A stretch of 6,793 nt of DNA from an uncultured Bacteroidota bacterium (GTDB lineage Bacteria; Bacteroidota; Bacteroidia; Bacteroidales; SZUA-534): contig CALABN010000178.1 in the NCBI GenBank assembly GCA_937885735.1, positions 1 to 6,793 of the forward strand, in the 5' to 3' direction. This document shows positions 1 to 4,838 of this stretch, in pieces (the stretch's first letter is position 1; each line of letters opens with the position of its first letter). A program made the position numbers and the translations under genes. A model generated the notes under the pieces. It was not told where the DNA came from and did not search any database. It saw nothing but the letters and a program-made list of their open reading frames with translations.

Positions 1-80
1 TTCTTGTGGCTGACAACCTTTGCAAAATACTGTACTGGTGCCCAATAGGCGGTACTCAACAAGACCGTTTCGTTATTCAT
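1..80 (-). CDS. WbqC-like family protein, 5' end only
   Basis: An open frame starts with ATG at 80 and runs off the left edge, giving 26 codons. The visible N-terminus reads MNNETVLLSTAYWAPVQYFA. The pattern LLSTAY-x-x-PVQYFAK matches my memory of the start of WbqC-like proteins, which are common in Bacteroidales. WbqC-type genes occur in O-antigen and surface-polysaccharide loci, but the Bacteroidales chromosomal copies have no firmly assigned reaction, so I infer none. The start lies 8 bp after the pyk stop codon on the same strand, with no terminator or promoter between, so it is probably co-transcribed with pyk. No Shine-Dalgarno is visible. The family call rests on 26 residues and needs the rest of the gene. 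Confidence 0.65.
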   Translation of the reverse strand, partial: MNNETVLLSTAYWAPVQYFAKVVSHK

Positions 81-88
81 AGCATCAA

Positions 89-1504
89 TCACTGATTATC
101 CAATTCTCCAGCCTCGATGATTCGGATGAAGTTGGCGGCACGGCAACGTCCGAAACTACCTGCGAGGATTACAATCAAGTCATCGCGGTTTAACAAGCCT
201 GAATTTATCATATTTGACAGATTCTCCTTCAGGAAATCGTCGGTATTGTCGCGACGCTGAACCATTTGGCAGAACACGCCAAACGACAAAGCCAACTCGC
301 GCATTGTGCTTTCGCGATAGCAAAGGGCAAATATAGGCACATTGCCACGGAAGCCAGTAAGATTGCGGACCGTGCGCCCTGATGTAGTGTCGGCGACAAT
401 GGCCTTGGCATTGAGTTGCGTGGCCGACTTGACCGAATACTTGATAAGCATTGCGGCCACCTTGTTGGTGAGCACTGTTATGTCGCGGTCGCGATAGGCA
501 TCGTTCTGACTTTCAACCTCAAGGGCGATGCGTGTCATTGTCTGCACTGCCTCGACAGGATATTTGCCGTAGGCGGTCTCGCCACTCAACATTATTGCAT
601 CTGTTCCTTCGTAAATTGCTGTTGCAATGTCGGTAACCTCGGCACGTGTAGGACTCGGATTCTTTATCATTGAGTGAAGCATCTGCGTAGCAACAATGAC
701 TGGCTTGCGACGCTGTGCGCACTTGTCGATAAGCATCTTCTGAATGCCAGGAATCTTCTCGCGAGGCACCTCAATGGCCAAATCGCCACGAGCCACCATA
801 ACACCATAGGCAACATCAAGAATTTCGTCGATATTGTCAACGCCGTCCTGGTTTTCAATCTTTGCAATTATCTTTATATCAGAATGATATTCGTCAAGAA
901 TTTGCTGAACGGCCAATACGTCGTTTTTGCTACGAACGAATGAGTGTGCAATGAAATCGATGCCATTCTCAACGGCAAACTTTATGTATTCCTTGTCCTT
1001 TTGGCTCAAGGCTGGCAACTTGATGTGCACTGACGGAATGTTGACGCTCTTCTTACCTTCAATCACGCCTTCATTCTTGACCTCGCAAGTGAGGAACTGG
1101 TCGTTTTTGTCAACCACGGTCATCTCAACTGAACCGTCGTCGATAAGAATGCAACTGCCAACAGGCACGTCGGCGACAAAATCGGGATAAGTGACACAAA
1201 CCATATCGGCTGTGGTTTCCTGCGTAGGGTTGCCCATTATACGCACAATGTCGCCACCTTTGACTGGTATCTCGTTGTCGGACATTGTAGTGCGGATTTC
1301 AGGACCTTTTGTATCGAGCAACAAGGCTATGCGGTCAGTCACCTTGCGAACATTTTCAATAACCTTGAGTGTGTCGGCGTGGCTTTGATGGGCGGTGTTC
1401 AAACGCACCACATTTACGCCTTCTTCATACAATTTCTTAATAAAATCAACGTCGCAACGGCGGTCGGAAATGGTTGCGACAATCTTTGTCAGTTTACGTT
1501 TCAT
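89..1504 (-). CDS. pyk: Pyruvate kinase
   Basis: A 471-aa cytoplasmic enzyme that transfers phosphate from phosphoenolpyruvate to ADP, the last step of glycolysis. Length matches bacterial PykF-type enzymes (about 470 aa). The N-terminal barrel half carries R34-L-N36-T-A-H39 and LLDTKGPEIRT (61-72). The B domain spans about 73-165. The active site continues with AKIEN (K215, Mg ligand E217), VARGDL (D241) and ATQML (T273). The signature SPTRAEVTDIA and MLSGETAYGKYP follow, then the C-terminal regulatory domain from about residue 345. E69 is the residue that marks potassium-dependent enzymes (Glu117 in rabbit muscle). The usual NFSH is NTAH, MLESM is MLHSM and RGDLG is RGDLA; I recall the first two from Bacteroides enzymes. 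ATG at 1504 is chosen because it gives the standard N-terminus, with an AAAGGGG stretch 11 bp upstream. A promoter lies just upstream and a WbqC-like gene follows closely. Confidence 0.97.
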   Translation of the reverse strand: MKRKLTKIVATISDRRCDVDFIKKLYEEGVNVVRLNTAHQSHADTLKVIENVRKVTDRIALLLDTKGPEIRTTMSDNEIPVKGGDIVRIMGNPTQETTADMVCVTYPDFVADVPVGSCILIDDGSVEMTVVDKNDQFLTCEVKNEGVIEGKKSVNIPSVHIKLPALSQKDKEYIKFAVENGIDFIAHSFVRSKNDVLAVQQILDEYHSDIKIIAKIENQDGVDNIDEILDVAYGVMVARGDLAIEVPREKIPGIQKMLIDKCAQRRKPVIVATQMLHSMIKNPSPTRAEVTDIATAIYEGTDAIMLSGETAYGKYPVEAVQTMTRIALEVESQNDAYRDRDITVLTNKVAAMLIKYSVKSATQLNAKAIVADTTSGRTVRNLTGFRGNVPIFALCYRESTMRELALSFGVFCQMVQRRDNTDDFLKENLSNMINSGLLNRDDLIVILAGSFGRCRAANFIRIIEAGELDNQ

Positions 1505-1533
1505 CTTTTTTTATACCCCTTTCAAATTCGGCG

Positions 1534-1563
1534 CAAAAATAGACAATATCGCTTATTGACAAA
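1534..1563 (-). promoter_or_regulatory. Predicted pyk promoter (Bacteroidota type)
   Basis: On the minus strand, TTTG (1563-1560), 18 bp, then TATTTTTG (1541-1534), which matches the Bacteroides -33 TTTG / -7 TAnnTTTG consensus. The -7 element is followed by CGCCGAATTTG. Transcription should start near 1528-1531, giving a leader of about 25 nt. It is the only good match in this intergenic region for the minus strand. Confidence 0.7.
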
Positions 1564-1585
1564 GCACGAGTTTTGCTTACTTTTA

Positions 1586-1635
1586 TAATATGATGACATA
1601 TAAAGTCATATTAAGATAACAATTTGTAAACAAAT
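1586..1635. promoter_or_regulatory. Two inverted repeats in the pyk / small-protein divergent region
   Basis: Arms TAATATGA (1586-1593) and TCATATTA (1606-1613) are perfect 8-bp reverse complements with a 12-bp spacer. Arms ATTTGT (1622-1627) and ACAAAT (1630-1635) are perfect 6-bp reverse complements with a 2-bp spacer, ending 5 bp before the ATG of the small protein at 1641. The shape fits dimeric-regulator operators, but the tract is AT-rich, so chance palindromes are possible. No consensus -7 element for the plus strand is visible here; the closest is a TTTG at 1623-1626 inside the second repeat. Confidence 0.35.
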
Positions 1636-1640
1636 ACGAT

Positions 1641-1832
1641 ATGGAAAAACAGCCAAAAATAACGGACCAATTATGCGACAATTGCGCATTGGCAGAATGG
1701 GATATGAAGTTTCCAAACCTTGATGTATGGAAGAAGCCTACCCTTTTGCGCTGTCCGCATCAGGAATTTGCAATAATAAGAGGCACCCACGCGTGCGAGC
1801 ATTTCAAGTTGAAGCCTGCTGAAGACAAATAG
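1641..1832 (+). CDS. Small four-cysteine protein, function unknown
   Basis: A 63-aa soluble protein with no signal peptide or membrane segment. Its four cysteines are C12-x-x-C15, C38 (in RCPH) and C52 (in HACEHF), with histidines H40, H50 and H54 nearby. The CxxC...C...C spacing, with Cys-Pro and Cys-x-His turns, suggests a structural zinc or other metal site; this is an inference and I cannot name a family. Two tryptophans (W20, W30) and an RGTHACEHFK end suggest a compact conserved fold, not random sequence. The frame opens with ATG at 1641 and closes with TAG at 1830-1832. It is divergent from pyk, and palindromes sit directly before the start. I believe similar short proteins occur in Bacteroidales, but I cannot verify that here. 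Confidence 0.7.
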   Translation: MEKQPKITDQLCDNCALAEWDMKFPNLDVWKKPTLLRCPHQEFAIIRGTHACEHFKLKPAEDK

Positions 1833-2039
1833 CACTTTTGAACGCAGACATTACAGTTTGGACTGATTTGCACCGATTTAAATCAGGTTTTCAGAGTGTG
1901 CCGACTCAAGATGTACCCAAAAGTTGTCAATTGGGCAGTTTTGCACATATTTTATTGTCACAAAAAGCCTTTGAAACGAATATTAAACTGCGACAAAACA
2001 GACAGAATAGAAAACTGATAAAAAATTGTTTGCCTATTT
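1833..2039. other. Non-coding spacer before the tRNA promoter, with two weak hairpins
   Basis: No credible gene is seen. Two inverted repeats are present: CTGATTT (1863-1869) with AAATCAG (1880-1886), a 7-bp stem with a 10-nt loop, and CCCAA (1916-1920) with TTGGG (1931-1935), a 5-bp stem with a 10-nt loop. Either could help end transcription of the small upstream gene, but neither is GC-rich or followed by a clean T tract, so I do not call a terminator. Confidence 0.4.
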
Positions 2040-2070
2040 TTTGCAAAGGACGGATTATGGCTTATTTTTG
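2040..2070 (+). promoter_or_regulatory. Predicted tRNA-Arg promoter (Bacteroidota type)
   Basis: TTTG (2040-2043), 19 bp, then TATTTTTG (2063-2070), an excellent match to the Bacteroides -33/-7 consensus. The following bases are CGCCG, the same extension seen after the pyk and MATE -7 elements. Transcription should start near 2074-2076, leaving a leader of about 15 nt before the mature tRNA. Confidence 0.75.
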
Positions 2071-2089
2071 CGCCGTCAAAAAATCGGCT

Positions 2090-2166
2090 GGTTCCGTAGC
2101 TCAGCTGGATAGAGCAACAGCCTTCTAAGCTGTGGGTCTTGGGTTCGAATCCCAACGGAATCACCA
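2090..2166 (+). tRNA. tRNA-Arg (anticodon UCU)
   Basis: A complete 77-nt cloverleaf. The acceptor stem is GGTTCCG (2090-2096) with CGGAATC (2156-2162), including one G-U pair. T2097 and A2098 are positions 8 and 9. The D stem is GCTC/GAGC with a 9-nt loop. The anticodon stem is ACAGC/GCTGT with loop CTTCTAA, and TCT at 2124-2126 reads AGA and AGG. The variable loop is GGGTC. The T arm is TTGGG/CCCAA with loop TTCGAAT. The discriminator is A, and CCA is encoded at 2164-2166. It is a single-gene unit between its own promoter and a terminator. Confidence 0.97.
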
Positions 2167-2174
2167 ACAAAGTC

Positions 2175-2191
2175 TTCGGAAATCTTCCGAA
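2175..2191 (+). other. Short hairpin just after the tRNA
   Basis: TTCGGAA (2175-2181) and TTCCGAA (2185-2191) form a perfect 7-bp stem with a 3-nt ATC loop, starting 8 nt after the CCA. It has no T tract. It may protect or guide 3' processing of the tRNA precursor; this is inference. Confidence 0.5.
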
Positions 2192-2208
2192 ATTGGCTTA
2201 AAATCACG

Positions 2209-2248
2209 AAACCGCCTTAAATCAAGCATTTAGGGCGGTTTTCTTTTT
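2209..2248 (+). terminator. Rho-independent terminator after tRNA-Arg
   Basis: A 14-bp stem (2209-2222 with 2228-2241) with one G-U pair, a 5-nt loop CAAGC and a GC-rich core ACCGCC/GGGCGG, running into TTTTCTTTTT. It lies about 43 nt after the CCA and ends the tRNA transcript. Confidence 0.9.
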
Positions 2249-2433
2249 CCTATAATCTTCTCAAATTATGCTAAAATCTTCTAATTTTTTGCGGTTTGCG
2301 TTACTAATGCGTTACCCGCGTTACAAAAATAGTATGTACTAAAAGACATCTATTCTTGCCGAAACCAATTTATAGAACCCACCTTAACAAGGTTATCACG
2401 CAACCTATTCTTTGTATCCATTTATGTCTCGAC
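2249..2433. repeat. Gene-free stretch with short direct repeats next to tRNA-Arg
   Basis: This is part of a 386-bp gene-free interval (2167-2552). AATCTTCT occurs at 2254-2261 and 2275-2282, 21 bp apart, and AATCTTCC at 2181-2188. GCGTTAC occurs three times: 2298-2304, 2309-2315 and 2318-2324. A small inverted repeat ACCTT/AAGGT sits at 2381-2393. The frames that are open here have no coding character. Short repeats flanking a tRNA 3' end resemble integrase arm sites, but no integrase gene or duplicated tRNA end is present, so the function is unproven. Confidence 0.45.
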
Positions 2434-2466
2434 AAAAAAAACTCGCCTACCAAAATGGCAAGCGAG
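2434..2466 (-). terminator. Rho-independent terminator of the hydrolase pair
   Basis: Read on the minus strand, 2466-2442 folds into an 11-bp stem with a 3-nt UUU loop, counting two G-U pairs, and is followed by eight T (2441-2434). The outer helix is CTCGC/GCGAG. On the plus strand the same positions have A-C mismatches in place of the G-U pairs, so the signal belongs to the minus strand. It sits about 87 bp after the stop codon of the GDSL hydrolase. Confidence 0.85.
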
Positions 2467-2552
2467 CAACTTTTAATCTATGAGTCAACGCCTCAAAACG
2501 TTGATAAGGCAAAAATATCAATCTTTTTCAATTCACAAATCAACTTTCACCA

Positions 2553-3218
2553 TTATTTCCTTTCAATTGATTCAATCAATTGATTGCAAATGGCCTTCAT
2601 ACCAGCCACCGATGGGTGACCGTTCTGCTTTTCAATATCGTGAAGTTCAATCAGTTGAATATTAAAATGATTGCAAATCTCACGGAACGACACATTGATA
2701 TCTTCCTTTAATTCCGAATTCAAGATTACATACACCTTTGCATTGGCATATTGCTTCTGCAAACCAGACAAAAGGCAGGCCAGTGCAGGACGGAAACTCT
2801 TGCAGTCGGCGTCAGTCCAGTCGGCATACTGATATTCACCAATAGGTGAATTGGCCCAGGCATCGTTGGTTCCGCCAAACACAAATATGATGTCGGGGTT
2901 GCCTAGTTTACCCAAACGGGCATTGAACGAGTTTTGTGTGGCATCCATTCCAAAATAACCTGTGTTACAAATAGTTGTACCACCCCAAGAATCGTTTTTC
3001 TCAAGTTCAAAGCCCATAGCCTTGATGTAGAGGCTCCACCACGTCTGCTCCATTTCCTTGACATCGTTGTTGGCGTCAGGATAGAATGTTGCGTAACCCT
3101 CTGGAATGATGTCCTTGTAAGTTGAATAAGAATCACCAAGGACTGACACCTTCTTTGTCTGTGCCGAAATTGCCATTGTCGTAAAAATCAATGTTGCAAA
3201 TAATAAATACTTTTTCAT
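2553..3218 (-). CDS. Exported SGNH/GDSL-family hydrolase
   Basis: A 221-aa protein, probably an esterase or deacylase acting outside the cytoplasm. Residues 1-19 form a signal peptide (MKKYLLFATLIFTTMAISA) with cleavage before Q20. Block I is VLGDSYS with nucleophile S30. G79-G80 in SWGGTT is block II. GGTND (115-119) gives the block III oxyanion Asn118. NGHPS (199-203) gives the catalytic H201. The usual DxxH aspartate three residues before the histidine is Q198, so the enzyme may work as a Ser-His dyad or use another acid. ATG at 3218 gives a textbook signal peptide. The gene lies 69 bp after an alpha/beta hydrolase on the same strand, with a terminator downstream, which suggests one transcript. 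The substrate is not evident; carbohydrate esters and lipids are both possible. Confidence 0.88.
   Translation of the reverse strand: MKKYLLFATLIFTTMAISAQTKKVSVLGDSYSTYKDIIPEGYATFYPDANNDVKEMEQTWWSLYIKAMGFELEKNDSWGGTTICNTGYFGMDATQNSFNARLGKLGNPDIIFVFGGTNDAWANSPIGEYQYADWTDADCKSFRPALACLLSGLQKQYANAKVYVILNSELKEDINVSFREICNHFNIQLIELHDIEKQNGHPSVAGMKAICNQLIESIERK
2563..2583. repeat. 21-bp palindrome inside the 3' end of the GDSL gene
   Basis: TCAATTGATT (2563-2572) and AATCAATTGA (2574-2583) are perfect 10-bp reverse complements around a single C. It encodes LIESIE near the C-terminus, about 10 bp before the stop codon. It could fold in the mRNA or arise from local sequence duplication. Confidence 0.6.
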
Positions 3219-3237
3219 TTTCGTGTTATTTAAAATA

Positions 3238-3266
3238 TAAACATATAGTAATCAATCTTATACAAA
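3238..3266 (-). promoter_or_regulatory. Weak candidate promoter of the GDSL gene
   Basis: On the minus strand, TTTG (3266-3263), 17 bp, then TATGTTTA (3245-3238), one mismatch from TAnnTTTG, about 19 bp before the ATG. The spacing is short and the last G is missing, so the gene may depend on read-through from the upstream hydrolase gene. Confidence 0.3.
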
Positions 3267-3287
3267 TCAACACTTTTAAAATTAGAA

Positions 3288-4604
3288 TCAGTGGATGCGT
3301 ACATACGCCTTGCCATTCTGTATGACTACGCCTTGATAGTCCTTGCCAACACGTCGTCCACTGATATCGTACATTGGCTGATTAAGGTCAAGTTTTTCAA
3401 TGGCAGGCTCCTCCACAATCGAGTTTGGTTCACTGCCAAACGGCGAATCATTGTTAATGGACTTCACCATTTCTTCCATATACCCAGCCACATATAAATA
3501 AAATATTGTGCCAAACGACGAGTGTTTTAGGTTCCAATTTGTAATAATCTGCTCATTTGCAGGCAGATTCAGATACTCAATGGCCTTTTGTGTATTGATA
3601 AACGGCACAACCTCATCACTTGGCTGATGCAACAGAGTCATTGGATGAACAAGATTCCAATCGCAGAGCAGGTTATTTTTATCGGCAACTGCCTGTAATT
3701 CTGCACGCAACACTGATTTTTCATCAAAAACATCAGGATTCAGCATTGATTTGATTGAATTATCCGATGTCACATTCAACATTTTTTCCGACACTTCTTC
3801 GGTTGTAAGATTCTTTGAATCGACCCAACTTTCCAAACCTGCGTCAATTAAATCCTTGTTAAAAAAATCGCTGAATTTTCTGCTTTTTGCAAAGCATTGC
3901 GGATAGCCTGCCATAAATCCTTTGATAACCATTGGCAAAAGCACTGGATATGATATAGTGCCACCACTCAATATTTCATTCAATGTCAGAGAGACATCAT
4001 ACGGACCTGCACCGCACCACGATTTTGAGAAATGAAGTTCATTGGCCAGTTCAGGATTTTTGTCGAGTGCACGATGAACGACCATTGCCACACCTCCCCC
4101 CTGCGAATAGCCGACATTGAACATTGAATCAACGACAAAATCCACATTGAGACTATCTATGATACGACGGGCGACTAGCGCAAAATCGATGCAGTTTGCC
4201 ACATTCTGCTCATAGCACAGATATGTATGTGGCTTGTCCTTGCTAATGCCATAACCGTAGTAATCAGGTGCCACGATTAAGTATTTTCCGCGAAACAGCA
4301 TTGCGCTTGCTGTTGCCTTTGCCACCGAAGGTGCCTCCGAATTACTGGCAATTGTATGGTGATTGTCAAGCAAAACAGCAGTAGCAGGCAACGTCTTTGG
4401 TATGCTGATTAACCCCGACAATGTTGCAGTGCCTGTCCCATCTGCATTCATCGAGACATAGTTGACAACCAGCGCTGTTTCCGTATCATTGCTGGTTTCT
4501 GAAACAATGCGATAAGAAGGGACATCGGTCGCCAGCAAATTTGCGGTGACACCACACACAAGCACCATTGTGCCTATCAGCCTTGACATTACATTCTTTC
4601 CCAT
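3288..4604 (-). CDS. Exported alpha/beta hydrolase with a T9SS-like C-terminal tail
   Basis: A 438-aa protein, probably an esterase, lipase or peptidase. The N-terminus (to about residue 25, ending NLLA) is a signal peptide. An alpha/beta-hydrolase core follows: DYYGYG (114-119), nucleophile elbow GYSQGG with S167, acid D330 in HQPSDEVVPF and H361 in LKHSSFG, in the correct order. A helical insert lies between the nucleophile and the acid (about 203-315). The last 30 residues contain MYDISGRRV and GVVIQNGKAYV, which resemble the type A sorting domain recognised by the type IX secretion system (T9SS), so the protein is probably released or surface-attached. I chose ATG at 4604. GTG at 4610 would add two residues, and ATG at 4589 would also leave a usable signal peptide. 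It is divergent from the MATE gene and 69 bp upstream of the GDSL hydrolase. I found no clear promoter in front of it. Confidence 0.85.
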   Translation of the reverse strand: MGKNVMSRLIGTMVLVCGVTANLLATDVPSYRIVSETSNDTETALVVNYVSMNADGTGTATLSGLISIPKTLPATAVLLDNHHTIASNSEAPSVAKATASAMLFRGKYLIVAPDYYGYGISKDKPHTYLCYEQNVANCIDFALVARRIIDSLNVDFVVDSMFNVGYSQGGGVAMVVHRALDKNPELANELHFSKSWCGAGPYDVSLTLNEILSGGTISYPVLLPMVIKGFMAGYPQCFAKSRKFSDFFNKDLIDAGLESWVDSKNLTTEEVSEKMLNVTSDNSIKSMLNPDVFDEKSVLRAELQAVADKNNLLCDWNLVHPMTLLHQPSDEVVPFINTQKAIEYLNLPANEQIITNWNLKHSSFGTIFYLYVAGYMEEMVKSINNDSPFGSEPNSIVEEPAIEKLDLNQPMYDISGRRVGKDYQGVVIQNGKAYVRIH

Positions 4605-4821
4605 TTTCACAATATCATCTTTGATTTATAGTTTCAAAACATTCAATGCCATACAACTGAAATACAATCTTATAAGGCAAGATTCATTCGCAATGGTCAC
4701 ACATTTTCACAACAAAGCGAATATACAAAAATCGTCCATACCGACAATGTGCATAAATTGATTTAAGTTGACAAAAGAACAGCAAAAACGTCGCAGAGCC
4801 CCACGAATCGGCAGATATGTA

Positions 4822-4829
4822 TATATTTG
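4822..4829 (+). promoter_or_regulatory. Predicted -7 element of the MATE gene
   Basis: TATATTTG matches TAnnTTTG and is followed by CGCCGAATT. It ends only 9 bp before the ATG at 4839, so transcription would start within about 3-6 nt of the start codon. No TTTG is visible at the usual -33 distance. The rest of the 4605-4838 divergent spacer shows no other convincing signal. Confidence 0.55.
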
Positions 4830-4838
4830 CGCCGAATT

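Noticed and set aside
1838..2128. 96-codon plus-strand open frame after the small protein
   Set aside because: It lacks an ATG start, crosses the tRNA promoter and runs into the tRNA; the composition looks non-coding.
2298..2324. GCGTTAC triplet as an iteron-type replication origin
   Set aside because: Three short copies with unequal spacing and no initiator gene nearby do not support an origin.
2356..2665. Plus-strand open frames of 61-75 codons downstream of the tRNA terminator
   Set aside because: They cross the minus-strand terminator and the 3' end of the GDSL gene and show no recognisable protein pattern.
4605..4610. GTG start for the alpha/beta hydrolase
   Set aside because: An ATG two codons later gives the same signal peptide and is the commoner start codon; GTG cannot be fully excluded.
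4686..4722. ATTCGC/GCGAAT inverted repeat in the hydrolase/MATE spacer
   Set aside because: Six-bp arms 25 bp apart are expected by chance in a spacer of this size.
4827..4838. TTG start adding four residues to the MATE protein
   Set aside because: It lies inside the predicted -7 element, and the ATG at 4839 gives a complete MATE N-terminus.
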